DNA of 64,000 nt. Origin: Lachnospiraceae bacterium (lineage in GTDB: Bacteria > Bacillota > Clostridia > Lachnospirales > Lachnospiraceae). This document shows, piece by piece, positions 16,749-26,191 of this stretch. Within the stretch, counting starts at the first letter, position 1. Every line of letters begins with the position of its first letter. The notes beneath the pieces were generated by a model that searched no databases, was not told where the DNA came from, and saw only the letters and a list, made by a program, of their open reading frames with translations. A program made the translations under genes and the position numbers. Location: the NCBI GenBank assembly GCA_017624495.1, contig JAGAMY010000047.1, positions 42,468-106,467 of the forward strand, given 5' to 3'.

Positions 16749-18179
16749 TTATCCCAACGAAATCTCCTCACTACCATCCGCAAGACACAGCACCGTTCCT
16801 GCCGGATATTCCATCGCCACATTTTTCTGCAACCGCACACCATTGACAAACGTACCATTACTGGAATGGTCTTTTACAATATAGCTATTGTTTTCTGCAT
16901 TGTAACGGATACTACAATGGATATTGCTTATATGCGGATGATTGATAACTAAATTTGCGCTCTGTGGATTCTTGCCAACTACAACTTTTCGATTCTGCGG
17001 GAGCATAAATCCCTGTCCTTTAGCAACTCCCTGTTTTACCCAAACACGCCCCATAGCAGACTGCTGTGCAGCATCCTTACCGGTATTTTCTGCCGATGTA
17101 AATGAAGATTCAAACGGAGATTCTGCAAAATCTTCTGTCATCGGAACTGTTACCTGCTCCTCAAAGAACTCTGGTGATATAACGGAAACCTCTTCGTCTT
17201 CCATCAGAGGTTCTGTAACCTGTGCAAATGAATTATCAAACGGAGACATTTCAAACGCATCTGTCATCGGAACTGTTACCTGGTCTGAAATATCATTCTG
17301 CATTTCCCCATAAGATGCTTCTCCAAAAGGTACATCTCCAAACTCCGGCTCTTGATAATCTATCCCAAAAGGGTCTTCCAAGCCATTCTGCATCTGTACA
17401 GTTTTCGGTTTTCCGATAAACATAAAGAGAATACTGCATATAAGAAGTATCATCGGAATACCTATGGTAAGAATCGAAAATGGTACTACATATATGCCAT
17501 TTAGCATGGTCTTGACAAGTGCTTCCACATCTAAAGCTGCTGCCATAAATCCTAGCATTTCATTTACCACATCTCCTGCTTCCTTCGCAATCGTCCCCAT
17601 GACACCAAATCTTAAAAATACAAATATACCAACTGTAAATACTCCGCATACAATATTGATACTCAATGTGATGTATTTTACAAATTTTACACAAAAACCA
17701 ATAATCCCTAAAATCAATACAGCCAATATCAACACATAGACAATCCAGAATACTATTTTTAATGTTTTATATCCCTTTTGCATTGCCTGCATGGTTTCAT
17801 CATCGTCTATTCTTTCCTGTATTTCATCACGTTCATTTTCTTTAACAGAATCTCCATATAAAAAATCTACAAAACTTTTTGTCATTATCTTGCATGGAGA
17901 AATATTTGAAATATGTACACCAAATTCTTTTTCATAATCTTTGATTTCTGCATCAAATTCCTCTGCTGCCTGCTGTAAATATTCGTCTATAGCTTTTTCA
18001 TCTATGCCTAATGCCCCTAACTCCATGTTTTGAAATACTTTTTTCGTTCCTTTTATCAATGAATTTCCTGTCAGACTAAACATAGGTATAAACATCGTAA
18101 TAAACATTACCAAAAGCAGAATTTCTGTTACAATAAACTGCCACATTTTCATTGTTTTTTTCTGTTTCAAAACTATCAT
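16749..18179 (-). CDS. Multi-pass membrane protein with C-terminal FHA domain
   Basis: 476 residues. Membrane segments are near 13-36, 143-166, 170-193 and 230-256. A cytosolic acidic linker contains two copies of a VTVPMT motif (DQVTVPMTDAFEMSPF and EQVTVPMTEDFAESPF, about 300-370), candidate phospho-threonine sites. The FHA domain occupies about 395-470 with VVVGKNPQ, HISNIHC and SSNGTFVNG; the usual Gly-Arg is Gly-Lys. FHA domains bind phospho-Thr peptides. The first ATG is only two bases from AAGGAGG, so a TTG at 18170 or a later ATG may be the true start. It lies downstream of another FHA membrane protein in the kinase block. Confidence 0.82.
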   Translation of the reverse strand: MIVLKQKKTMKMWQFIVTEILLLVMFITMFIPMFSLTGNSLIKGTKKVFQNMELGALGIDEKAIDEYLQQAAEEFDAEIKDYEKEFGVHISNISPCKIMTKSFVDFLYGDSVKENERDEIQERIDDDETMQAMQKGYKTLKIVFWIVYVLILAVLILGIIGFCVKFVKYITLSINIVCGVFTVGIFVFLRFGVMGTIAKEAGDVVNEMLGFMAAALDVEALVKTMLNGIYVVPFSILTIGIPMILLICSILFMFIGKPKTVQMQNGLEDPFGIDYQEPEFGDVPFGEASYGEMQNDISDQVTVPMTDAFEMSPFDNSFAQVTEPLMEDEEVSVISPEFFEEQVTVPMTEDFAESPFESSFTSAENTGKDAAQQSAMGRVWVKQGVAKGQGFMLPQNRKVVVGKNPQSANLVINHPHISNIHCSIRYNAENNSYIVKDHSSNGTFVNGVRLQKNVAMEYPAGTVLCLADGSEEISLG

Positions 18180-18242
18180 TCCCTCCTTATTCGTCTTATG
18201 GTCTCAACTACCGATACTTCGACCTTTTAGTAGTTATATTTT

Positions 18243-19313
18243 TTATAATAACCGGAACTGCTGATTCTTACTGCCAACCCATAGGATGCTTCCACGTTGA
18301 ACGGGAGTATACACACCAGACTGTAATCTTTCACCTGTCTGTAAATATGTACCATTAGCCGATGCATCATATACTTCATAACAGCCGATTGTCATATTAA
18401 AACGTACTGCACAGTGTTTTTCGCTTACAAATGGGTCATTTATCGTTATCTGGCACTGTTTTGAGCCAATTGTTATATCCCTTTCTTTAAAAGGAATCGT
18501 CTGTCCAACATAGATTCCTGCAATTCCTTTTAATGCCGGAGCGACAGGATTTTGCATAGCTGATGCACTTCCTGCATTTGCCGGATTCGTCATATTTGCC
18601 ACATTTCCTGTAGGTATACTGATAATTTTTCCTTTTCTGTTATCAATACATCCCCAGAAGAAAAATGCATAAAAAAGACACAATACTAACAACATCAGCC
18701 AGTAACTTGCTGTACCAAACCAATAGCCATCATCATTTAAGCTTCTTCTTAAAAATACATTTATATCCTCTGCCAATTCGCCTAACAGTGGACATGCATA
18801 CATCAATATCTGTAACACAACGATGAGTACTGACTGTATCAGTACGATTACGGCGATTGCATTTCCAAAATTGTATCTGGAGAAAAAATGAATAAATGAA
18901 AAAATCACCAAAACAATCGCTGTAATAAGCAACAGGATGAACAGCACTGTATTTAATGCCGAATATTTCAAGTCTCCTGTATCGTATCTGTCATAAAATG
19001 AAAAGCATAAAAAATGTATTAAAAATAGCAAAAAATTCATGGTAACAGCCCCATACAGCAATGTTATGGGTTTTAACCGAAATGCCATCAAAACAGCCAT
19101 TCCGGCTGAAAACAGCATCAGCATTATCCATGTCACATTTCCATCTCCAAGAATTGCTGCCACTAATGCCATTACCACCACCACGCACACGGTACACCAC
19201 AGGGAAAACTCCATCACAGCTCCCGGTGTTTTTTCATACACCAGTGCTGAAAAAATATTGTCAATTCTTTTCTTTGGCACTGGTGGCGCTGGCGTATAAT
19301 TCTCATAATACAT
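18243..19313 (-). CDS. Multi-pass membrane protein with C-terminal FHA domain
   Basis: 356 residues. Six to seven hydrophobic segments fill about 35-235. The C-terminal 85 residues form an FHA domain: ITIGSKQCQITINDPFVSEK with KHC, then ANGTYLQTGERL; the Arg after Gly is Ser here, so phospho-Thr affinity could be altered. A short proline-rich cytosolic N terminus precedes the first segment. The layout resembles the next two FHA membrane proteins in the block (16749-18179 and 30786-31691) without close sequence similarity. It follows the kinase at 19343 by 29 bases and is certainly cotranscribed. Confidence 0.82.
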   Translation of the reverse strand: MYYENYTPAPPVPKKRIDNIFSALVYEKTPGAVMEFSLWCTVCVVVVMALVAAILGDGNVTWIMLMLFSAGMAVLMAFRLKPITLLYGAVTMNFLLFLIHFLCFSFYDRYDTGDLKYSALNTVLFILLLITAIVLVIFSFIHFFSRYNFGNAIAVIVLIQSVLIVVLQILMYACPLLGELAEDINVFLRRSLNDDGYWFGTASYWLMLLVLCLFYAFFFWGCIDNRKGKIISIPTGNVANMTNPANAGSASAMQNPVAPALKGIAGIYVGQTIPFKERDITIGSKQCQITINDPFVSEKHCAVRFNMTIGCYEVYDASANGTYLQTGERLQSGVYTPVQRGSILWVGSKNQQFRLL

Positions 19314-19342
19314 ATATCATTCCTCCTAACGTTTCTTCCGTC

Positions 19343-20767
19343 CTAACTTAATAGCTTCTGCATCTCTTCCTGTAATGCAGAAGCGGAACGGATTCGTTCT
19401 TCTTTATTTAGTGCTGCTGCATGATGTATCAGCCGCATCCATTTTCCGGATAACTTCACCTTAAATTTCTTAGGCGATGTAAAATCCGATTTTTTGCTGC
19501 TTAAACGACTGATAACGTCCATAGGTTTATGTCCTGTCAATAAATAGTACATTGTAGCACCTACTGCATAAATATCTGTCCATGGTCCTTCGCCTTTTGA
19601 AATACCTTCCCTCGCCGTCTGGTATTGTTCCGGTGCAGCATATTCAATCTTTAAAAATGCGGCACTTAACGCCGGCTGGGAGTCTACCGTATATTTTGCA
19701 GCTCCCATATCGATTAAAACGATTTCACCATTTTGGGAACGGAGGATATTTCCGGGGCTTATGTCACTGTGCACAATGGATGCTTCATGTATCTTTTCTA
19801 ATGCATCTAAAAGCGGCAAAATAATCTCTGCCATTTCTGCTATCGTATAGGGTTTGTACTCCCTTTGCCTTAGCTCTTTGCCTATGCTGATACCTTCTAT
19901 GTATTCCATAACCATATACACAGTATCGTTATCTTCAAAGGCATCATATACTGTGACAATATGGGGCGTATGGATAAACTTTGCGGTTATCTGAATCTCT
20001 TTTTTAAAGGTCAACATTCCATATTGAAAAGCGGAAAGCATAGCGGATTTTTTTACGGTTACATAGGTTTCATCCCGTTCTGCCCATTCCTCCGGAAAAT
20101 ATTCTTTTACTGCCACTTTTCTTTGCAAATACATGTCTTCACATAAGTAGGTAATTCCAAAACCGCCAATTCCAAGACCTTTTCGAATTTTATAGCGGTT
20201 AGCAAGACAGATGCCTTCCGATAGTATTCGACTGTTGTCTTGCTCCTTTCCTGTAAGTTCTGCCTCTTCCTGCTTTGATTCAGCTTCTGCGCTCTTTGCA
20301 GCTTCGCTCTTCTGTCCGACTTCTGTATTCTTTGCAACTACACTTTCACATCCGGCTATCATCTTTTTTATTTCTGTCACAAATCCTGACATGACTGCTT
20401 CATCCGCCACCATGTGTTTCTCTATGGAAAATATCAATACTTCCCGTTTATCTAACTGTTTGAGTGACAAAATGACTGCATTTTTTAGAACTTTTGCGAT
20501 TTCACACAAATTTTCTTTTGCCATTTTTTTGCCATATAATACCCATACCGGACAGCCAAGTATATTGTCATACATTCTCCATAGGGTCATATCCTTGTCC
20601 ACATAAACGGGTTTTCCCACCAGATACCGCTTTTCTAACACATCGCCCACATTCCACTGTAAATGCGTAGGTTCTTTTTGGTTATACTCCCATCCACAAT
20701 GGGGGCACTTAGACTTCTCTCCTTCCCACTCTGTAAAACAGCCCAGACATACCTTTGGTTTTTTCAT
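19343..20767 (-). CDS. Ser/Thr kinase with zinc ribbon and degenerate N-lobe-like segment
   Basis: 474 residues, no membrane segment. A zinc ribbon (CLGC and CPHCGW) is at 7-25. Residues about 35-140 look like a decayed kinase N-lobe: GDVLEKRYLVGKPVYVDKD imitates the glycine-loop region, but the glycines and the VAIK Lys context are lost. After an Ala/Glu-rich linker comes a complete kinase domain (about 190-470) with GIGGFGITYL, VAVKEYFP, HSDISPGN (Arg of HRD replaced by Ser), DMG in place of DFG, and APEQY. Catalytic Lys, Asp, Asn and metal Asp are all present, so activity is expected. It overlaps the upstream kinase gene by four bases. Confidence 0.88.
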   Translation of the reverse strand: MKKPKVCLGCFTEWEGEKSKCPHCGWEYNQKEPTHLQWNVGDVLEKRYLVGKPVYVDKDMTLWRMYDNILGCPVWVLYGKKMAKENLCEIAKVLKNAVILSLKQLDKREVLIFSIEKHMVADEAVMSGFVTEIKKMIAGCESVVAKNTEVGQKSEAAKSAEAESKQEEAELTGKEQDNSRILSEGICLANRYKIRKGLGIGGFGITYLCEDMYLQRKVAVKEYFPEEWAERDETYVTVKKSAMLSAFQYGMLTFKKEIQITAKFIHTPHIVTVYDAFEDNDTVYMVMEYIEGISIGKELRQREYKPYTIAEMAEIILPLLDALEKIHEASIVHSDISPGNILRSQNGEIVLIDMGAAKYTVDSQPALSAAFLKIEYAAPEQYQTAREGISKGEGPWTDIYAVGATMYYLLTGHKPMDVISRLSSKKSDFTSPKKFKVKLSGKWMRLIHHAAALNKEERIRSASALQEEMQKLLS

Positions 20768-21792
20768 ATTCTTTCTCCATATATCATCTGATACAACTCT
20801 GCAATGGAGTGATACCTCTCTTCTATGCGCAGAGACATTCCTTTTTGCAAAGCCTTATCCACTCTTTCAGGGACAGCTACACCCAACATCCGTAAGGGTT
20901 TTACCGTGTCATTTTCCTGCCGCTTTTTTGCCTCCGGGATACGGATACCTGTCAACAGATAATAGATGCTGGCACTCATGCTGTATACATCTGTCCATGG
21001 TCCTTGATTTCCATCTTTTTCATACTGCTCTGGTGGCGCATACCCATGTTTCAACAAAATCGGTGCATTTTCACTTTTTTCAAAATTTTTTGCTGCACCA
21101 AAATCAATGAGCTTTGCTTCACCTTTACGGTTTAACATGATATTGTCAGGGCTGATATCCCGATGGACAATGTTTGCTTTATGTACTTCATTTAAGGCTT
21201 TTAATACATCCCTAAGCACACCAAATACAATATTGGGTGCTAATTTTCCGCCCTGCCTCTTGGCATACTGCTTCATATCAATGCCCTCAATATATTCCAT
21301 TACAATATAGGCAGTATTGTTGCCATAAAAGAAATCCCTTACCGATACAATTCCCGGCATGACATAAAATTTTGACAAATTTTCTGCCTCCTTGATATAG
21401 GCTTCCAAACCACTCCGGTAGGCGTATTTTGCACGGGTAATTGTCTGATTCTGCAGCAGCATACTGTACTGGACGGATACGGATATCTGCTCCGTATAGG
21501 TCACTGCATCGGGATTTCGCACTGCTATAGACCTTGGAAAATACTCTTTTATGCAGACTTTTTTACTCTGGTAAAAATCCCAGCCGATATAAGTGATTCC
21601 AAAACCACCGATACCAATTACTCTGCCTGTTAAGTATTTTCCGTTCAGAATTTCATATAAGGGCAGTGCATTCTGCGGTCTTTGGTATGCTTTTGCATGA
21701 AACCCACAGACCGGACATACTGCCATCGGCTGTTCAAATTCCCGCATGCAGCCTAAGCATAAGCGGTTTGGGTCAACAAGCTTTTTTCCCAT
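20764..21792 (-). CDS. Soluble Ser/Thr kinase with zinc ribbon
   Basis: 342 residues from the ATG at 21792-21790 (GAGG upstream). The open frame extends 71 codons further, but that part is His/Arg/Gln-rich and is merely the antisense-like alternative frame of the proline-rich tail of the preceding kinase. A zinc ribbon (CLGCMREF, CPVCGF) precedes a kinase domain with GIGGFGITYIGWD, VCIKEYFP, HRDISPDN, DFG and APPEQY. All catalytic residues are present. No membrane segment or extra domain is seen, so it is probably a cytosolic relay kinase. It overlaps the next kinase gene by four bases (ATGA). Confidence 0.88.
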   Translation of the reverse strand: MGKKLVDPNRLCLGCMREFEQPMAVCPVCGFHAKAYQRPQNALPLYEILNGKYLTGRVIGIGGFGITYIGWDFYQSKKVCIKEYFPRSIAVRNPDAVTYTEQISVSVQYSMLLQNQTITRAKYAYRSGLEAYIKEAENLSKFYVMPGIVSVRDFFYGNNTAYIVMEYIEGIDMKQYAKRQGGKLAPNIVFGVLRDVLKALNEVHKANIVHRDISPDNIMLNRKGEAKLIDFGAAKNFEKSENAPILLKHGYAPPEQYEKDGNQGPWTDVYSMSASIYYLLTGIRIPEAKKRQENDTVKPLRMLGVAVPERVDKALQKGMSLRIEERYHSIAELYQMIYGERI

Positions 21793-21835
21793 GTTCTTAT
21801 TCCTCTTTTTGTATTGCAAATTCGTTTTCTGTACA

Positions 21836-23893
21836 CTAGGATGCCACTCTAACATCATATACTGATGGTTCTTTCGGTGCTGGCTGTACCGGAGTTGGTG
21901 CTGACGGCGCTGGCGTTGGTGTCGGTGCAGGAGCTTGCTCCGGCTGTGCCTGTTCCGGTGTCGGCTGTACCGGTGTCGGCTTTCTTTTTGGTCTTGCACC
22001 TGCACTTAAGGTGAATGTCACCGTTTTTTCACTATCTTTTAGAAGATTCACTATCTCACCCTCTGCAAGGCTCTGGCTTAAAACACAATCTTTTTCCACA
22101 GAATCACTATATTCTGCCTCTTCCTCGTATTCCACCTGTAAAATCTCTGTAAGCCCACAGTCTTTTACCGCTTCTTCTACCTGCTCTTTTGTCATACCCG
22201 TAAAATCCGGTAATTCCACTTCAAAATCTGCTTCTTCGCCACCCATGGAAAGTGTAAACGTGAGGTCTGTCGCAGTCTGTGTTTCATCTCCGGCAGAAAT
22301 GCTCTGCTCATAACATACACCTTTTACAATATCCTTGATAAATTCATATTGTATACAAACTGTACCTTCATGCGCCTGTGTTGAATTTTTTGCTTTTTCT
22401 GTATGGCTGTCTGTACGATATGGATTTGTATATACTTTTACCTGAAAGTTCTGTCCGGTAAAATATGCGATTATTTCCTGCTCCGTCATACCGGTACAAT
22501 CCGGCATAGTGTATGTTTCCATACCGCCACTCACGGTAAATACCATGTTTTCATCCAGTTCTACAGTATTTCCGGCTTCTATGGACTGCTTTAGTATGAT
22601 GTCTTTTTCCTTTTCACTTAACGCATATTCGCAGGTAATATTTTCAAATCCCTGCCGCTTTAAGGCTTCTACCGCTTCTTCATAGGTCTTATCCTGATAG
22701 TCTTCGATGCGAAGCTGTCCTTCTTTTAAATCACTCTCTAAGTTCGCTACCTGCTCTGTATTGTTTTTGGTAACTGCCACCGTACCTGCAATTCCTCCAC
22801 CAAGAAGACAAATTACGAAAAAACATAAAGTGGCTTTTGCTGCTACAGGAAGTGATGAAATCCAGCCGACAAAACTTTTCTTTTCCTTTACCGGCGGAAG
22901 AATCCACTCCGGTTCGTATACAGGCTTAAAATATTTGCCATCTAGGGCTTCCATAAACTCCTCCGCAGACTGAAGGCGGTATTGTGGCAGAAGATTTAAA
23001 CATACCATAATCGCCATTTCCGCCTGTTGCGGAAGCTCTATCCCCATTTCCGAGGGTGTAATTAATGTATCCTTTTTTTGTCTCTGATTTGCCGGAATCG
23101 GTTTTTGTCCTGTCAGCATACGGTAAAACATTGCCGCAACCGCATATAAATCCGTATAGGGTCCCTGCGGCATAGTTCTGCCATATTGTTCAATGGGGGC
23201 ATAGCCTACCTTTAGCATAATATCCGCATTGGTATTTGCCAGTGCAGAAGCATGCTTGGCTGCACCAAAATCTATCAATTTAATCACACCTTCTCTGGTA
23301 ACGAAAATGTTATCCGGTGCAATATCCCTATGCAGTACACCTCTTTTATGTATCTCTTTTAGCGTATCAAGAACCGTCAAAATCACTCGTCTGCACCACT
23401 CATAATCTTTTTTATTTCCTGACTTTTTTAAAATAGTTTTTACATCCATGCCCTCAAGGTATTCCATGACAATATAACCTGTGCCATTTTCCTCGAAGAA
23501 ATTGGAAATTTCTACTACACCCTTGATGTCCTGAAGGGCTGCGACACTCCTTGCCTCTTCTAAGAACTGCCAAAGACCTTTTTTAAACCGGGGCTGTAAA
23601 TCTTTATTGGGAACTGTTACGGTTACATGATTGTCTGCTCTGGTAATATACTGCTCAGGGTAAAACTCTTTAATGGCTACTTTTCGTAAAAGTAACTGAT
23701 TCCAGCCTATGTAGGTATTGCCAAAACCACCTGCCCCAATGGGATAACCAACAATAAATTTCCCCTGTAATATCGTTCCCGGTTTTAAAAATTTCGGAGA
23801 AATGGGGGCTTCTTTCAGGCTTTTGCCACATTTCGGACAGGTGTCTGTTTTTTGCTCTGATAACTGCGCCATGCAGTGATAACAAAGTTTCAT
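21836..23893 (-). CDS. Transmembrane Ser/Thr kinase with PASTA-like ectodomain
   Basis: 685 residues: zinc ribbon (CYHCMAQ, CPKCGK), kinase domain about 35-305 (GAGGFGNTYIGW, VAIKEFYP, HRDIAPDN, DFG, APIEQYG), membrane helix near 340-365, then an extracellular region with three to four PASTA-like units (for example MPDCTGMTEQEIIAYF and LPDFTGMTKEQVEEAVKDCG, each ending in a TFTLS strand). It finishes with a Pro/Gln-rich tail of about 45 residues. PASTA domains in PknB/PrkC kinases respond to peptidoglycan or lipid II. The units here are diverged and cysteine-containing, so ligand identity is open. All catalytic residues are intact. Confidence 0.9.
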   Translation of the reverse strand: MKLCYHCMAQLSEQKTDTCPKCGKSLKEAPISPKFLKPGTILQGKFIVGYPIGAGGFGNTYIGWNQLLLRKVAIKEFYPEQYITRADNHVTVTVPNKDLQPRFKKGLWQFLEEARSVAALQDIKGVVEISNFFEENGTGYIVMEYLEGMDVKTILKKSGNKKDYEWCRRVILTVLDTLKEIHKRGVLHRDIAPDNIFVTREGVIKLIDFGAAKHASALANTNADIMLKVGYAPIEQYGRTMPQGPYTDLYAVAAMFYRMLTGQKPIPANQRQKKDTLITPSEMGIELPQQAEMAIMVCLNLLPQYRLQSAEEFMEALDGKYFKPVYEPEWILPPVKEKKSFVGWISSLPVAAKATLCFFVICLLGGGIAGTVAVTKNNTEQVANLESDLKEGQLRIEDYQDKTYEEAVEALKRQGFENITCEYALSEKEKDIILKQSIEAGNTVELDENMVFTVSGGMETYTMPDCTGMTEQEIIAYFTGQNFQVKVYTNPYRTDSHTEKAKNSTQAHEGTVCIQYEFIKDIVKGVCYEQSISAGDETQTATDLTFTLSMGGEEADFEVELPDFTGMTKEQVEEAVKDCGLTEILQVEYEEEAEYSDSVEKDCVLSQSLAEGEIVNLLKDSEKTVTFTLSAGARPKRKPTPVQPTPEQAQPEQAPAPTPTPAPSAPTPVQPAPKEPSVYDVRVAS

Positions 23894-23902
23894 TTTTTCC
23901 TC

Positions 23903-26170
23903 CTAGTCTGCCACACGGTTTTCGTCTATTGTTGATGTATCCTGCTTATTTGACTCTGGTGGCGCAGTTTGCTGGCTAGGCTGGCTTGGTTGACTTGGCT
24001 GTGCCGGTGTCTGCTGTTTTGCCGGAGCTTTTTTCTTTACTACCGGCTTTTTCTGCAAGGTAACGGTAATGGTTAAATTGTCCGTCTTTTTAAATACCGA
24101 AACCTCTTCTCCGGTGTCATTATTTACTACCTTTACACCTAATACCTTTTGGGATGGGTCTCCGCTTCCGCCCCACACAATCGTCGTATTCGCCCAGCCT
24201 ACTCTATCCTTTAACTGGTATCCTGTCCCGGAGGATGAAATCACCTGGTCTATGGCATGTAAAAGTACACCATCTTTCAGCTTATCCATATCCGAACGTA
24301 AATCCAAAGTTTCTCCTGCCGCTACGGTCTGCTCAAAAATATAGCCTTTTTTATACTTGCTTCCATCCAATGTCAGATAGCTTTGGTCAATTAAAGTTGT
24401 TTCTAATAAGGATTTCTCGCCTGCTAATTCCATATCTTTTTCATTTGCCATTTTCCATATCTGGTAATTCGGCAGTTCGTTTACCGTCATACCTACAAAG
24501 TTATCCAGTTCTTCCCAATAGAAAAATTCAGAAGCATAGTAGACAATCTTTTCTATATCTGCAATCCGTATCTCTTTCTGCGCATTTCCTTCTGCCTTGA
24601 TATCCTCTACGGTAACGGTTTCGTTTGTAGTTACGATTTCTGCCAAATCAAAATAGTTCTTATTCGGTGTTTCCTTATCTCCCACAAATTTTGCTGCATT
24701 ATTTCTGTCAAATCCGATTTTTTCTGTCAATGTATACGCATTTAACTTACTGATTTCACTATAATACATGGCATCGTTACGGTATATTTCATAGGCAATC
24801 GTACCGGAAACTGCGCCGTCTACAACGGTTAATCCATAACTGTCCTGTACGGCTTCTGTATCATTTATCAAAGATGTAAAATTGAAGGAATCCGGAATAT
24901 TCACCTGACCGGATATTTTCCCATTCTGGCTTTCATCATTGGTATATACATAGCTTGCCGATACATCTAAATGCCATCCGTTTTCTTCATTTAACTCTTC
25001 AATATAGTTTTTTGCCTCTTCAAAGGTTTTCGTTTCCATACTTTGCAGGATGATATCATTACTTGCTAATTCACCGTTTTCATCACCGGACATTTTAAAT
25101 AATGCCACACCACCTACAACCACTGCTAACAGCAGACATGCCACCAGTCCTTTTGCCCATATAGGGAATTTTCCGGTTTCGTTTTTCCTTTTTTTGACTT
25201 TAATCCTTTTTACAGAGGTACTTGTCAATTCCTTTAAAAATACCTCTGCGGATGGTGTTCTCTCCTCTTTATAAACGTTCAAAGCATTCATCAATGCATT
25301 TTCCATGCTTTCGGGTATGGATACTCCCATCTTAGAGGGGTCTTTTACCTCGTCTGTTAAGGCACGTTCTACGGATTCCTGCGGTACAACGCCTGTCAGC
25401 ATGCGATACATCACCGCAGCCACTGCATATACATCTGTCCATGGTCCTCTTACCCCACGGCTTCTATACTGCTCTTCCGGTGCATAACCCTGTTTTAGAA
25501 TAATGGCAAGACTCTTCGAATTGGCTGTGGTTACATATCTGGTGGCACCAAAATCCAAAAGCTTAATCTCTCCACTATCCGTAACCATAATGGTCTCCGG
25601 TGCAATATCGCAGTGTATGATATCTAGCGGATGAACTTTGCTCAATCCCTTTAAAATACTGATAATAAATTCTTTTGCTTCTTCCGAAGTGTATTTTTTA
25701 CCGGAATCTAAAATTTCTTTTAGGGTTTGTCCTTCTAAATATTCGGATATGACATAACCCGTATCATTTTCTGCCACACAGTCATATACCTGTGCTATCC
25801 CCTCCGGTCTGCCTAACTGCTGTATACGGTTTGCTTCATTTAAAAAGTTTGTCAATCCCTGTTCAAATTGTTCTCTTGCATCTCCTGAATAAATAGTAAT
25901 TTCTGTTTCGCCCTCAGAACGGGTGGAAAAATCACTTGGAAGATATTCTTTTACGACTACTTTTTTATTTTTTTCTGCATCATATCCCAGATAAGAAATG
26001 GTATGTCCACCATAGCTTAATACTTTACCTATTATGTATTTGCCACCCATAACTGTTCCCGGTGTAAGGTAGTAGGATTCCTGTTTTAGCTCTGTTTCAT
26101 TAAATCCACAAAGGGGACAGGTGAACACATTGTCGTCTATCTGGTTCATGCAGCCCATGCATAGTTTCAT
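23903..26170 (-). CDS. Transmembrane Ser/Thr kinase-like protein with altered catalytic loop
   Basis: About 755 residues from the ATG at 26170-26168 (GAGG eight bases upstream; the frame begins six bases earlier at a TTG). Zinc ribbon CMGC/CPLCGF, kinase-like domain about 35-310, membrane helix near 345-365, large extracellular part and a Pro/Ser/Gln-rich tail. The glycine loop is SYGGHTISYLG and the catalytic loop is HCDIAPET: the Arg of HRD is Cys and the metal-binding Asn is Thr. The VVVKEYLP Lys and DFG remain. It may be a weak kinase or a pseudokinase that still binds nucleotide. The ectodomain repeats a FVGMTVNELPNYQIW-like unit recalling PASTA. Confidence 0.85.
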   Translation of the reverse strand: MKLCMGCMNQIDDNVFTCPLCGFNETELKQESYYLTPGTVMGGKYIIGKVLSYGGHTISYLGYDAEKNKKVVVKEYLPSDFSTRSEGETEITIYSGDAREQFEQGLTNFLNEANRIQQLGRPEGIAQVYDCVAENDTGYVISEYLEGQTLKEILDSGKKYTSEEAKEFIISILKGLSKVHPLDIIHCDIAPETIMVTDSGEIKLLDFGATRYVTTANSKSLAIILKQGYAPEEQYRSRGVRGPWTDVYAVAAVMYRMLTGVVPQESVERALTDEVKDPSKMGVSIPESMENALMNALNVYKEERTPSAEVFLKELTSTSVKRIKVKKRKNETGKFPIWAKGLVACLLLAVVVGGVALFKMSGDENGELASNDIILQSMETKTFEEAKNYIEELNEENGWHLDVSASYVYTNDESQNGKISGQVNIPDSFNFTSLINDTEAVQDSYGLTVVDGAVSGTIAYEIYRNDAMYYSEISKLNAYTLTEKIGFDRNNAAKFVGDKETPNKNYFDLAEIVTTNETVTVEDIKAEGNAQKEIRIADIEKIVYYASEFFYWEELDNFVGMTVNELPNYQIWKMANEKDMELAGEKSLLETTLIDQSYLTLDGSKYKKGYIFEQTVAAGETLDLRSDMDKLKDGVLLHAIDQVISSSGTGYQLKDRVGWANTTIVWGGSGDPSQKVLGVKVVNNDTGEEVSVFKKTDNLTITVTLQKKPVVKKKAPAKQQTPAQPSQPSQPSQQTAPPESNKQDTSTIDENRVAD

Positions 26171-26191
26171 ATTCAATTCCTCTTTCTTATC

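Noticed and set aside
16715-16858. N-terminal extension of the PPC-repeat protein.
   Set aside because: It is Arg/Trp/Cys-rich and overlaps the FHA domain of the upstream gene; the signal peptide begins at the ATG 16714.
21793-22005. N-terminal extension of the kinase at 20764 (His/Arg/Gln-rich, 71 codons).
   Set aside because: It overlaps the proline-rich tail of the preceding kinase gene in another frame, has low-complexity composition and the good ribosome binding site is at the later ATG (21792).
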